From Erwinia sp. E_sp_B01_1 (GTDB lineage: Bacteria > Pseudomonadota > Gammaproteobacteria > Enterobacterales > Enterobacteriaceae): a stretch of 64,000 nt of DNA. The translations under genes and the position numbers were made by a program. Shown piece after piece: positions 39,720 through 47,191 of the stretch (its first letter is position 1; the number at the start of each line of letters is the position of its first letter). Location of the stretch: NCBI RefSeq assembly GCF_036865545.1, contig NZ_CP142208.1, positions 1,178,001-1,242,000 of the forward strand. Reading direction: 5' to 3'. A model generated the notes under the pieces. The model did not search any database, was not told the origin of the DNA, and was given only the letters and a program-made list of their open reading frames with translations.

Positions 39720-40323
39720 CGCTCACCCCGGCATTGTTCAGGCGCAGCACTTCCCGCATCGCGGGCCAGGCGTCTTTAGGCGTAGGGGCGCGATTCCACG
39801 TGCGGATCATTTCGCGTAGCGTTTCATCATCCGGCAACTTAACCGGCACGGCTGGTGCTGGGCGGGTGAAAAGAGGAACAACGCGACTATTTGGCTCATT
39901 ATGCGCAAGGCTGTTACCCCACCCCCAGATTTCATCTTCCAGCAACCCCGGATCTGAACTGACGCAGAAATCTTCAAAGTGTGCGTCACCATTAGCCGTC
40001 ATAATTCCGTACATAAACGGATCCTGCTTCGCCAGCGCATCAAGCCGGGCCTCTGCTGCTTCCAGTCGCTCAATAAGCTCAGTGACTGCGGCGGGATTGG
40101 CAGCGGCAATGAAAGCTGCATCATTCCAGTCGGAACCAGACCAAGGCTCTGCGTTGAACCGTTTATGATTATTTTGGTTCCCGCTGCAGACCACTCGCTT
40201 ACCTACCGGGTATGCAGCATCGCTGACTGAGTAGACTGCGGCCCTTTCCCAATCAGTGGCAGATTTCCAAGGGCCAGGGGTTGCTCCCTGTGCCAGCTCT
40301 TTCAGCTCATCCAGATTACTCAT
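39712..40323 (-). CDS. Ead/Ea22-like prophage protein
   Basis: A 203-residue protein from ATG 40323. The ATPGPW motif near residue 15 and DAAFIAAANPAAVTELIERL near 75 are hallmarks of Ea22-like proteins. The C-terminal part (NRAPTPKDAWPAMREVLRL) is shared with other accessory phage proteins. It overlaps both neighbours by 8 bp. Confidence 0.75.
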   Translation of the reverse strand: MSNLDELKELAQGATPGPWKSATDWERAAVYSVSDAAYPVGKRVVCSGNQNNHKRFNAEPWSGSDWNDAAFIAAANPAAVTELIERLEAAEARLDALAKQDPFMYGIMTANGDAHFEDFCVSSDPGLLEDEIWGWGNSLAHNEPNSRVVPLFTRPAPAVPVKLPDDETLREMIRTWNRAPTPKDAWPAMREVLRLNNAGVSDE

Positions 40324-40480
40324 GGTTGCTCTCCTTCGTCTGCTGCCAGGCTTTCTCCATAAACGGTTCACTGAATTCAATTTCAGGAGCCTGCACGAAA
40401 GCAATGTAGGCCTCTTCCTGACAATTGGTGCAATAACCGGAGCGGATAGCACACCCGCAGTTTTCACATGATTTACTCAT
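40316..40480 (-). CDS. Small Cys-rich zinc-binding prophage protein (54 aa)
   Basis: A 54-codon frame with five Cys arranged as CENCGC and CTNC in the first 20 residues, a likely zinc knuckle. It overlaps the neighbours on both sides (ATGAGTAA junction downstream), so the gene is clearly part of the coupled operon. Function unknown. Confidence 0.7.
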   Translation of the reverse strand: MSKSCENCGCAIRSGYCTNCQEEAYIAFVQAPEIEFSEPFMEKAWQQTKESNHE

Positions 40481-41030
40481 CCCCGGCCTCCGCTGGCTTA
40501 GCGCGTAACTGAGCGGCGTAGTGTCTGGCTAAATCTATCGCCCGATCACCTTCAGGATGCCCACCCTGAACTGCGGAGGCAAAACCTTCCACGCCCTGAG
40601 CCTTTATCTCGGCAATGAAGTCTTCGTCAACGACTTGCTGCTGATCGTCGATTAAGCGAATGCTAAGACACACCCCGTCAACCCAGCCACCTTCGTCATG
40701 GTCAAACCGCTCACAACTAAACTCACCGTCATTATCAACTTCAGGAATGGTGTAGCTGTCGTATGGACCGCCGTATGTCGGAACCATTCCGACATTTGGG
40801 TGCTCAATCCACAGGAAGAATGGGCGATTAGTTACAGGGCATCGCTCTGGCTTCCACCAGTTTTGCTCGCCAGCCAGCGCCTTTACCTGCTCCTGCAGCC
40901 GGTCACGCTCTGCAACAACTTCAGCAAACTTGCGCACCAGGTAAGCCGGGACGCTCTCGCCAAAGCTGATATCTGCTGGCAGCGCTTGACCTTTAATCAC
41001 GCCGCGCATTTCATGTTCTGTAAAATTCAT
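40473..41030 (-). CDS. Prophage protein of unknown function (185 aa)
   Basis: From ATG 41030. The middle region (PFFLWIEHPNVGMVPTYGGP) is typical of a DUF551-like or related fold; the C-terminal ends in RAIDLARHYAAQL, common in Ea22-type proteins. Likely another accessory left-operon gene. Confidence 0.6.
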   Translation of the reverse strand: MNFTEHEMRGVIKGQALPADISFGESVPAYLVRKFAEVVAERDRLQEQVKALAGEQNWWKPERCPVTNRPFFLWIEHPNVGMVPTYGGPYDSYTIPEVDNDGEFSCERFDHDEGGWVDGVCLSIRLIDDQQQVVDEDFIAEIKAQGVEGFASAVQGGHPEGDRAIDLARHYAAQLRAKPAEAGDE

Positions 41031-41031
41031 C

Positions 41032-41403
41032 TCATAGCTCCTGTGCATTGCAGATGCGAACCACTTCAGCGCAGGTCGCAGTGTCAAACATGCCGATATG
41101 GCAATCTTTAAAAGGAATGTTGAGCCGCTTGCTTAGCCAGTCATAAGCTCCCCGGCGACTCCTTGAACCTGACTTCCATATCGGGTCGAATGCGGCATGT
41201 GCTGCGCTCTTTGCCTTGCGCAATTCTGCATTTGCCAGCCTACCCAGCGGGACAGCCTTAGAGCGCTTATGACAACCAACCCATGCGCCACAGGGTAGGC
41301 ATGACCAAAACTGCAATGAGTAAAGGTCCGGTCGGTGAGGGTAGATATCCTTTCCTGTTACGAGAGCAGCATCCTTGCCGCAGTAATTGCACTTCAATAT
41401 CAT
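41032..41403 (-). CDS. DUF3268-family zinc-finger protein
   Basis: 123 residues from ATG 41403. CNYCGKDA at the N-terminus and CLPCGAWVGCH near residue 40 form the zinc site. The tail RLNIPFKDCHIGMFD is typical of this phage family. Function unknown. Confidence 0.75.
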   Translation of the reverse strand: MILKCNYCGKDAALVTGKDIYPHRPDLYSLQFWSCLPCGAWVGCHKRSKAVPLGRLANAELRKAKSAAHAAFDPIWKSGSRSRRGAYDWLSKRLNIPFKDCHIGMFDTATCAEVVRICNAQEL

Positions 41404-41404
41404 T

Positions 41405-41665
41405 TCATAGCTCCTTAATGTAGAGTCCCGCTGCAATCAGCCGTGAACGTTGTTTTGGCTTGCTCGCATTGATTTCCTGATGCAACTTGAAGGCATAATC
41501 GGACATCTTTTTTTCTAACCATGGCTTCTGTGAAATGGCGTAACGGTATGCTTTATTGCCATACACATATCTGGCACCATAACTTCCGAACTGGCACTTA
41601 GGGCAACCAACGCCGCCCGAGAATATCCACTCACAACTGGCACATACCCTCAGTTTTGCTTTCAT
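41405..41665 (-). CDS. Zinc-ribbon prophage protein (86 aa)
   Basis: Two CxxC pairs (CASC and CPKC) about 12 residues apart, then a basic helical tail. It lies one base before the DUF3268 gene start, so the two are probably translated together. Confidence 0.65.
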   Translation of the reverse strand: MKAKLRVCASCEWIFSGGVGCPKCQFGSYGARYVYGNKAYRYAISQKPWLEKKMSDYAFKLHQEINASKPKQRSRLIAAGLYIKEL

Positions 41666-41667
41666 AG

Positions 41668-41979
41668 TTACTCCTGAAGTTCGCTACCACCCAAGCCGTA
41701 ACGCCTGGTCAGGTAGTCGCCATAGCCTTTGCTTGGATCGACCGGTACAGTGACGATGATTTCTGGAAGCTTCGGATAGAGCGCCGCTTCTTCTGCAAAC
41801 TTCCTTGTCCATCGATTGATTGTCCTTTCAGCCATCGTCTTGTGCCGCGGGTGTTGATCCCCAGCCTTCAGCGCCAGCCATGCCGCACCACAATCAGCGG
41901 CTATCCTTGCCAGCATCTGTTCTCTGTCAGATTTAGGGCGCAGAGATTCCGCCCTCGTGTGAGGATTAAGGTTTGGCAT
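41668..41979 (-). CDS. Prophage protein of unknown function (103 aa)
   Basis: From ATG 41979; the frame upstream of this lies inside the ATPase gene. A basic, helical N-terminus and a conserved-looking SKGYGDYLTRRYGLGG near the C-terminus. Not recognised. Confidence 0.55.
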   Translation of the reverse strand: MPNLNPHTRAESLRPKSDREQMLARIAADCGAAWLALKAGDQHPRHKTMAERTINRWTRKFAEEAALYPKLPEIIVTVPVDPSKGYGDYLTRRYGLGGSELQE

Positions 41980-41998
41980 GGTGGTTTCCTGAGAGGGG

Positions 41999-42862
41999 TT
42001 AGGCGGCTTGCTCCAGCTCGCCTTTACGGATGTCGTAAACATCCTTAGCTTTAGCTTGCTGCTCGGTGCCGCGCAGGGTTCGCCAGGCTTCTTCGAATGC
42101 CGGCTTAAGCTCTTCCACTGAATGCGCTGAAGTTGCCAGTTCGGTGAAGTGCTTCAATGCCTCTTCGTGCGGGTCAACTCCTGACTCCAGCCAGTTGAGA
42201 AGCTTCTTGCCAGTATCCTCAGAGAGGATCATCGGGTCTGAGTTTGAGAACAGCTTGGTACGGTCCTTCGTGGAGTTGGCGTGATGCGACTCATGCACCA
42301 GGTCAAGCACGGTAGTGAACTCATATTCAACGCCATCACGCTGCTCAGACTTCATGCCCAGCTTGGCTACTTTCTTGCGTCCATTCTCTTCAACCTGCGC
42401 TGTTTCCGTTTTACTGCGCATGGTGGCGATCACATGCATATTCGTTCGCAGAATCGCGTCGAGGAACAGTCGGTGACGCGGGTTAATCTCGCTCCATGCT
42501 GACCAGGTGTTTCCGCGAAACTTCGCTTTAGCAATGGTATCGACCAGCTCCAGGCAGCCGCCAACGCCACTCCATTCATGCGTGATGCTGTCGATGATGA
42601 TGGTGTCGTAACCGGCCTGTTCAGCAGCATTAATGCCCTCAATGAAGCGCTCCGGACTGAATGGCGGCTCAAGTTCCAGCACATCAAAATCAGCTACATC
42701 TGAGTAAAGCGAGGCGCTTCCTTTCTCGGTGTCGATTACTGCTACTTTCCCGCCAATTCCCTTGGCGATTAGCAATGCGCTGTAAGTTTTCCCTGAACCG
42801 CTCGGCCCGGTAAGAGCCAACCTAAGTCTGGCTTTCTTTCTCATGGCTTTTTCAAATTTCAT
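41999..42862 (-). CDS. Sak4-like RecA-fold ATPase
   Basis: A 287-residue ATPase from ATG 42862. Walker A GPSGSGKT is near residue 19, followed by VIDTEKGSASLYSD and Walker B IIIDSITHEWSG near 92. This matches the Sak4 group of phage single-strand-annealing or RecA-like recombinases. It occupies the place of erf in P22 or bet/exo in lambda. No exonuclease or SSB gene is nearby. Confidence 0.8.
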   Translation of the reverse strand: MKFEKAMRKKARLRLALTGPSGSGKTYSALLIAKGIGGKVAVIDTEKGSASLYSDVADFDVLELEPPFSPERFIEGINAAEQAGYDTIIIDSITHEWSGVGGCLELVDTIAKAKFRGNTWSAWSEINPRHRLFLDAILRTNMHVIATMRSKTETAQVEENGRKKVAKLGMKSEQRDGVEYEFTTVLDLVHESHHANSTKDRTKLFSNSDPMILSEDTGKKLLNWLESGVDPHEEALKHFTELATSAHSVEELKPAFEEAWRTLRGTEQQAKAKDVYDIRKGELEQAA

Positions 42863-42870
42863 GACTGTCC

Positions 42871-43050
42871 TCAGAAGGGCGCTTCGCCCAAAAAGTATTT
42901 CTGGTTTAACTTTTCGCAGAGAGCACAATTAAGAGCTGCCTGCTTTGCTTTGCGCTGTCCTGTGCGCCGGTAGTGCAAAGCGTCAATAACGTGGCCATGA
43001 CGTTTTGCGATGCTTTCCTGAATGCTTCTTGCTGGCTGGGTTAATGGCAT
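42871..43050 (-). CDS. Small prophage protein (59 aa)
   Basis: A 59-codon frame ending 8 bp before the Sak4 start, with an ATG overlapping the upstream gene. The segment ALNCALCEKLNQKYFLGE contains two Cys. Position matches small kil/arf-type genes of P22, but I see no sequence match. Confidence 0.55.
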   Translation of the reverse strand: MPLTQPARSIQESIAKRHGHVIDALHYRRTGQRKAKQAALNCALCEKLNQKYFLGEAPF

Positions 43051-43157
43051 TGAAGACTCCCCCTGATGAGGTTATGTGCTGCGGCCCACATCATTGCGTC
43101 CCGTGTAATCAGAGCGATGCGGGCCATCTTGCGGGCCAGAATTACGTCATCATTCAT
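43041..43157 (-). CDS. Small prophage protein (38 aa)
   Basis: A 38-codon frame, amphipathic and Met/Ala-rich, with AGGGAAG upstream. It follows cIII by 2 bp and overlaps the next ORF by 10 bp. Support is position and spacing only. Confidence 0.4.
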   Translation of the reverse strand: MNDDVILARKMARIALITRDAMMWAAAHNLIRGSLQCH

Positions 43158-43159
43158 GG

Positions 43160-43300
43160 CTATGGCTTCCCTGGGCTGGTTAATGCGTCGATAAATGAGC
43201 GCCAGCCGGAGCGGATGCGCCTAACGATTCGGTCAAGTTGAGATGCGTTGAAATTGAAGCCACCCATGTGGGTAGCCCCAGCTAAAGCGAATGCCTGCAT
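43160..43300 (-). CDS. cIII: CIII-like regulator of lysogeny
   Basis: A 46-codon gene. The helix LDRIVRRIRSGWRSFIDAL aligns with the amphipathic helix of lambda CIII (pattern L-x-R-I-x-R-K/R-x-R-x-G-W-x3-I-D-x-L), and both end in PG-x-P. CIII inhibits FtsH and so stabilises CII. AAGGA lies seven bases before the ATG. Its place downstream of N in the left operon is also right. Confidence 0.82.
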   Translation of the reverse strand: MQAFALAGATHMGGFNFNASQLDRIVRRIRSGWRSFIDALTSPGKP

Positions 43301-43366
43301 GGGTGATTCCTTTGTTTGTTTGGTTTATTCATTACGAAACGCCCGAGCGGACGCTTTGGGATGCAT

Positions 43367-43391
43367 AAAAAAGCCGCTCGTGTTGAGCGGC
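43367..43391 (-). terminator. Left-operon terminator upstream of cIII
   Basis: Minus-strand stem GCCGCTC / GAGCGGC(C) followed by six T. It lies 66 bp before cIII, so cIII expression from PL needs antitermination by N, like tL1 in lambda. Confidence 0.88.
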
Positions 43392-43495
43392 AAGTGATTC
43401 AGGCCAATTCGTACTGTCTGCAACGTCACCTCTAAAGCGCGTTGTGATGACTGATAATCACATTCGAGCCGACTCAGTGAATCAGCTCTGCGGTG

Positions 43496-43765
43496 TCACT
43501 CAGGCTTGCTGATGATTTCGTAGAGAGGTATTTGGTTTGTTTTGTAAGGTCCGTAATTGGATATGTAAGCATCCTTGCTTTCAGGCCCATTGCCGTACAA
43601 ATCCGGGTCTGATAGGGCTGTAAATCTCGAAGCCTCACGGGCCTGTTCATCGGCAAAATATCCCAGCGTGTGTCTAAAAACCTCCAATGTGAAAGTGAGC
43701 ACTTCAATCCCGTACCAGTTGTCATCCCTGACAATTCTTATTGTGTCTCCAGCCTTTGGTTCCAT
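43496..43765 (-). CDS. Prophage protein of unknown function (89 aa)
   Basis: The N-terminus KAGDTIRIVRDDNWYGIE has a strand-rich pattern; the rest is aromatic. Many enterobacterial prophages have short genes of this look in the left operon. Not named. Confidence 0.55.
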   Translation of the reverse strand: MEPKAGDTIRIVRDDNWYGIEVLTFTLEVFRHTLGYFADEQAREASRFTALSDPDLYGNGPESKDAYISNYGPYKTNQIPLYEIISKPE

Positions 43766-43776
43766 CTTCCAACTCC

Positions 43777-44082
43777 TTACAGTTGCTGCTGGCCCAATGC
43801 CTTCAAAATCACAGCGTCAATTTGTGCTGCGCTATCTTCGACCGGATTAAATGAACTGGCTTTCGATTCAATCCCCGCCTGACGGAAGTGAGCCTGAATG
43901 CGCAGGCAAGCCTCAAGCAACTCAGGTGCGGCTGAGATGAGGTTCGCGTTGGCATCGTTAATATTGTAAGTAGGCGTTGAGTTATATAAATCCGCGATGT
44001 ATTCGCATTCATTCAACGCCACTATCTTGCAGCCAGGCTCATCGTATGACCAAGGCCCCGGCGTTCCTTTAAATTCACTCAT
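43777..44082 (-). CDS. Ea22-motif prophage protein (101 aa)
   Basis: TPGPW near residue 7 and DANANLISAAPELLEACL near 55 form the widespread phage motif also seen in Ea22-like proteins. Function unknown. It overlaps the next small gene by 4 bp. Confidence 0.7.
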   Translation of the reverse strand: MSEFKGTPGPWSYDEPGCKIVALNECEYIADLYNSTPTYNINDANANLISAAPELLEACLRIQAHFRQAGIESKASSFNPVEDSAAQIDAVILKALGQQQL

Positions 44083-44243
44083 TTCCCCTCCAGATAATGT
44101 TTCCTGACCGCTGCAACCAGCTGGTCTCTGTTTAATGTCTCACCTGCGTTTAATTTCACACCGGCATATTCAGGCTTGAGTCTGAAAAGGTATCCACACG
44201 CTAACCTGACAACACGCCGCTTCTCGCCTCTTACCTGAATCAT
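44079..44243 (-). CDS. Small prophage protein (54 aa)
   Basis: A 54-codon frame, basic (MIQVRGEKRRVVRLACGYLF at the start), overlapping the downstream gene as ATGA. A terminator precedes it by 14 bp. Confidence 0.6.
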   Translation of the reverse strand: MIQVRGEKRRVVRLACGYLFRLKPEYAGVKLNAGETLNRDQLVAAVRKHYLEGK

Positions 44244-44256
44244 GTTTTTAGCCCGT

Positions 44257-44280
44257 AAAAAAGGCCGCCCGGTGGCAGCC
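44257..44280 (-). terminator. Left-operon terminator
   Basis: Minus-strand stem GGCTGCC / GGCGGCC (one G-U) followed by six T. Confidence 0.82.
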
Positions 44281-44282
44281 TG

Positions 44283-44399
44283 TTAGTTTTCAATTACTAC
44301 GTCGAGCAGCTCTTGCCTGTCAGCATCCAGAAGCGCTACATATCCGATTTTGAACATCCTCACCAGCCAATCAACGCTCACGTTTTGATAATTACTCAT
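44283..44399 (-). CDS. Small prophage protein (38 aa)
   Basis: A 38-codon frame with AGGAG before the ATG, acidic at the C-terminus (LLDADRQELLDVVIEN). It lies alone between two intrinsic terminators. Confidence 0.5.
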   Translation of the reverse strand: MSNYQNVSVDWLVRMFKIGYVALLDADRQELLDVVIEN

Positions 44400-44437
44400 C
44401 TCTCACTCCTGCGGCAGCGCCGCTGTTATTCAGGCGT

Positions 44438-44464
44438 AAAAAAAGGCTGCGAGTTAGGCAGCCT
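44438..44464 (-). terminator. First left-operon terminator after N
   Basis: Minus-strand stem AGGCTGC / GCAGCCT with a 7-base loop, then T-run. The left arm is inside the last codons of the 163-residue gene. Confidence 0.85.
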
Positions 44465-44945
44465 GTTGTGCTTCCCGGCACTGCCGGTTTAGTTTGTTGA
44501 AGACGTCCCGGAAAATGGGGTATTCGTCCTTTGAAATTTTGCTCATGTAGCGATGACCGATAATCCCTGTTTCCTCATCCAGTACGATGCGCGCACTGTT
44601 TACGCCGACCACAAAGAAGAATCTCGGGAACTTGCGCCACTGCGTTATCAGGCCATCATCAATCGCTTGCTGAATGTAGGGCGGAAGCTCAACAAGGCTA
44701 GCGAGAGCAGTCTTATTCTCCTCTCTCTCAATGGCGTCCTTCGTGCGCTGAATACTGTCCTGCAAGTCTCTCAGCGCGTCACTCTGCTTATCCCACTTAT
44801 TCATTGTTGCGCGTCCATTGCGCTTGTCATTAAGCGGCTGTCCATTTGCCTGAGCTACAGTGTCGAAGTGGTTCTGAAGCCGCTCATCAAATCTCATCTC
44901 TTTCTTTACGAGAGAAGCTTTTAAAATTTCCAGGCGCTTAGTCAT
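44454..44945 (-). CDS. Prophage protein downstream of N (163 aa)
   Basis: From ATG 44945, 2 bp after the N stop. A long charged helical region with coiled-coil character (residues about 1-85) precedes a C-terminal domain with RFFFVVGVNSARIVLDEET. Not recognised. Its position is that of the first gene after N, where superinfection-exclusion genes often lie in P22-type phages, but nothing specific supports that role. Confidence 0.6.
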   Translation of the reverse strand: MTKRLEILKASLVKKEMRFDERLQNHFDTVAQANGQPLNDKRNGRATMNKWDKQSDALRDLQDSIQRTKDAIEREENKTALASLVELPPYIQQAIDDGLITQWRKFPRFFFVVGVNSARIVLDEETGIIGHRYMSKISKDEYPIFRDVFNKLNRQCREAQQAA

Positions 44946-44947
44946 AG

Positions 44948-45193
44948 CTACCTCGCCGTAACTGATTCTGTTGGCTTCCTGAAGCCAGCCGCAAAAATCG
45001 CAACCTGACCCAGACACATATTGTCTGCACTCGGATCAGCCACACTTCGCGCTGATGGTGCCGTTACTGCTCTGAATACATTGCTGCTGCAACCAGTAGC
45101 GATTACAGCGATTTTGCGCATCAATCTTGCATCTTGTTCACGTTCAATTGCGGAGGCTCTCAGGCGCTCTCTGCGGCGTTGCTTGGCGTTCAT
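44948..45193 (-). CDS. N: P22 gp24-type transcription antitermination protein N
   Basis: An 81-residue protein. The N-terminal arginine-rich motif NAKQRRRERLRASAIERE closely follows the boxB-binding motif of P22 N (gp24). The C-terminus FAAGFRKPTESVTAR also mirrors the P22 protein. N binds boxB RNA and, with NusA and other factors, lets RNA polymerase read through terminators. GGAGG lies five bases before the ATG at 45193. Both nut sites are present and have the P22-type GACAA loop. Confidence 0.87.
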   Translation of the reverse strand: MNAKQRRRERLRASAIEREQDARLMRKIAVIATGCSSNVFRAVTAPSARSVADPSADNMCLGQVAIFAAGFRKPTESVTAR

Positions 45194-45387
45194 TTGAACC
45201 TCCGTTGCGGGTAGATGATTTTGGTGGTGAAGGCCGGACGCTACCCCGGCGATGTGTTCAGGCATGGGCGTCACCATTACCTTGGGCCACCTGCCTGCCC
45301 AGCCACGAATTGCCTGTGTTCGTGCCCACGTTGCGTGTCTTCGTTTTTCCACGCCGCTTCACCCCAAAACCATCTCTGGTCATTGGT

Positions 45388-45424
45388 CACGCTTTGTCAG
45401 CGTGCATCTGATTTTTAAAGAGCG
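45388..45424 (-). promoter_or_regulatory. nutL (boxA and boxB)
   Basis: On the minus strand boxA CGCTCTTTA (45424-45416) is followed 11 bases later by boxB CACGCT-GACAA-AGCGTG (45404-45388), a perfect 6-bp stem with the P22 loop. It lies in the leader between PL and N. Confidence 0.93.
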
Positions 45425-45467
45425 TGATATCCGTTTCGTGTTGCTTCAGCCTCTTGCTGTGGGATTA

Positions 45468-45513
45468 AAGATACAGACAAAACTGTATTATCGTCAACAG
45501 ATAAAACTGTATT
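45468..45513 (-). promoter_or_regulatory. PL promoter with OL operators
   Basis: TTGACG (45497-45492) and TATCTT (45473-45468) are 18 bp apart on the minus strand. Two operators of the form ACAG-N6-CTGTAT, at 45471-45488 and 45495-45512, are 24 bp centre to centre. A third weak site may lie near 45517-45543. The CI repressor would block PL here. Confidence 0.88.
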
Positions 45514-45571
45514 ATTTACAGGTTTTGAGGCAATAGACTGTATTTCAAAGGAAAGAAATTTGTGAGGGGCG

Positions 45572-45593
45572 AAAAAAAACCGCCTCTCGGCGG
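45572..45593 (-). terminator. Terminator after cI
   Basis: Minus-strand stem CCGCC-gaga-GGCGG followed by eight T, 18 bp after the cI stop. Confidence 0.9.
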
Positions 45594-45610
45594 CTTATTT
45601 GGGAGGGTGG

Positions 45611-46242
45611 TTAGCGTTTGCGGCGGTAAATACGGTGTTCAACCATTGTGCCGATGATCTTAATCTCTCTCTCGGCGCTATTCATGGTTGGATAGTCATC
45701 ATTAAGAGGTACTAATTCAAAGTGATGCTTACCATCTGATGAGTAAAAGGTAGGGCGGTACTTTTTAAACGTGGCTTCGTGCTCTCCGTTCTTGGCAACA
45801 ACAAACTCACCTGGTGCCGGTTCAATCTCAGGGTCTACAACAATCACATCCCCGGCTTTGAAGTCTGGCTCCATAGAGTCGCCCACGATCTTCAATGCGA
45901 AGGTGTATTGAGACCAGTCCATGTCTGTCAGGACGTACTCAAAACTCCCGTCCATTGCTTCTATGGCTGGCTTTGATGCTAATGCGCCAGCCTGTACGTA
46001 GTTGATCAAGGGAATCCTCCTTGTATTCACCTCGCTCACTGGTACGAAAGTTCCACCATTCATCAGCCAGGAGGGCTCACATCTCAGTGCTTCGGACATA
46101 CCAACAATATTGCGAGGCTTAAGGGTCTTGCCATCCTCAATACTAGCCCAAGACTGTTGGGTTATACCCGCTTTTTCTGCGACTTCAGTCTGAGTTAAGC
46201 CCAGCTCTATTCTTCTTTTTTTACTCTATCTGCAAGGCTCAT
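45611..46242 (-). pseudogene. cI: CI-type prophage repressor, interrupted by a one-base deletion
   Basis: An S24/LexA-type repressor, 210 residues if intact. The ATG at 46242 opens MSLADRVKK, but a stop follows after two more codons. Adding one A to the seven-A run (46216-46222) joins it to a helix-turn-helix (TQTEVAEKAGITQQSWASIE) and the open frame to 45611. The autocleavage site AG (in YVQAGALA), catalytic Ser in GDSMEP and Lys in the ATFKKY region are present. A resident prophage needs this repressor, so the gap is more likely a base-calling error. Confidence 0.85.
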
Positions 46243-46268
46243 AGGTTCCTCTCCATTTCCCACAATCC

Positions 46269-46331
46269 TCACAGGTAAAGCTGTATTTGACAAACAGAAG
46301 TAACTGTTAGAGAATACAGATAAAACTGTGG
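46269..46331. promoter_or_regulatory. OR operators with PR promoter
   Basis: Three 18-bp ACAG-N6-CTGT sites lie at 46269-46286, 46292-46309 and 46314-46331, 22-23 bp apart. PR has TTGACA (46287-46292), a 17-bp spacer and GAGAAT (46310-46315) toward cro. PRM would lie in the opposite direction. Confidence 0.9.
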
Positions 46332-46341
46332 AGGCAAGTTT

Positions 46342-46560
46342 ATGGATACTATTTCTCAACGCCTCAAACAGAAGCGCATGGAGTTAAATCTCACCCAGGC
46401 GCAGTTAGCTGAGAAAGCTGGCATGAAGCAGCAATCTATACAGCAAATTGAAGCAGGCTCGACGCAACGACCGCGCTTTCTGTTTGAACTGGCTTTAGCG
46501 CTCAAGTGTGATCCGCTCTGGCTTTTGTACGGCACCACAGGTGGCTCCAGGGCCGCCTAA
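46342..46560 (+). CDS. cro: Cro-type repressor
   Basis: A 72-residue protein with one helix-turn-helix ([20 protein letters not shown], residues about 17-36). It is the first gene after PR and divergent from cI, so it is functionally Cro. GGAGG lies before the ATG. Confidence 0.88.
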   Translation: MDTISQRLKQKRMELNLTQAQLAEKAGMKQQSIQQIEAGSTQRPRFLFELALALKCDPLWLLYGTTGGSRAA

Positions 46561-46567
46561 GCAACAC

Positions 46568-46607
46568 CGCTCTTTACACAATCAGGCCGCCCGCCGACAA
46601 CGCAGGC
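46568..46607 (+). promoter_or_regulatory. nutR (boxA and boxB)
   Basis: boxA CGCTCTTTA (46568-46576) is followed 12 bases later by boxB GCCCGC-CGACAAC-GCAGGC (46589-46607), which has the loop of P22 boxB-right and one C-A mismatch in the stem. A hairpin without T-tract at about 46622-46638 may mark a Rho-dependent tR1. Confidence 0.88.
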
Positions 46608-46677
46608 AAACAACAATGTGGCACCCCACGGTGCTAACACGTATCTAACTAATTAACCAACATGGAAATTATAAGAA

Positions 46678-47016
46678 ATGGAACAGGCAAACCCACGCAA
46701 ATCAGCAAGTATTGCGTTTATCGGTCGCCATCTTTTGGCTACTGCACACCAGGCATTATCAAACACCCGTCAGTCAGTGGTTGCCAGGCTGCTTGAAGTG
46801 GCTGATTCAACCATCCTTCGCCGTACCGAAAAATACCCTGAAATTATGGAAACTCTCGCCGCCTGCGGTGTAGAGGATTTTGTGATGCGCGGGGAACGGA
46901 AGATGCCGATGGAACATTACCGGCATTTGATCTGGATACAGCTGGAGTATTCCCGGCTGCAACTGGAAATGACAAAAGAAAAGCCGCAAGAGAGCACGAA
47001 CTCTTTTGCGGCCTGA
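46678..47016 (+). CDS. cII: CII-like transcriptional activator
   Basis: A 112-residue protein in the cII position, between nutR and the replication genes. The central segment TRQSVVARLLEVADSTILRR looks like a helix-turn-helix, as in the CII/c1 family, and the C-terminus is charged. The presence of cIII supports a CII-dependent lysogeny decision. Sequence similarity to lambda CII is weak, so the assignment rests mostly on position. Confidence 0.65.
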   Translation: MEQANPRKSASIAFIGRHLLATAHQALSNTRQSVVARLLEVADSTILRRTEKYPEIMETLAACGVEDFVMRGERKMPMEHYRHLIWIQLEYSRLQLEMTKEKPQESTNSFAA

Positions 47017-47053
47017 TATCGAAATCTCAGCAATTTCAATGGAGTCATTATAC

Positions 47054-47191
47054 ATGAGAAAGCATGTTGACTATACAGGAACACACAAAATCATTACCCG
47101 TGACCAGTACCTGAAGTCTCTCCATCCATCCATTGCGGCAAAGCTGAAGTGGATTCTGGAAGAGAATAAGCCGAAGGGGAAGGGTAAATGA
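47054..47191 (+). CDS. Small prophage protein before O (45 aa)
   Basis: A 45-residue basic protein from ATG 47054, ending ATGA-coupled with the O-like gene. GGAG lies upstream. Function unknown. Confidence 0.55.
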   Translation: MRKHVDYTGTHKIITRDQYLKSLHPSIAAKLKWILEENKPKGKGK

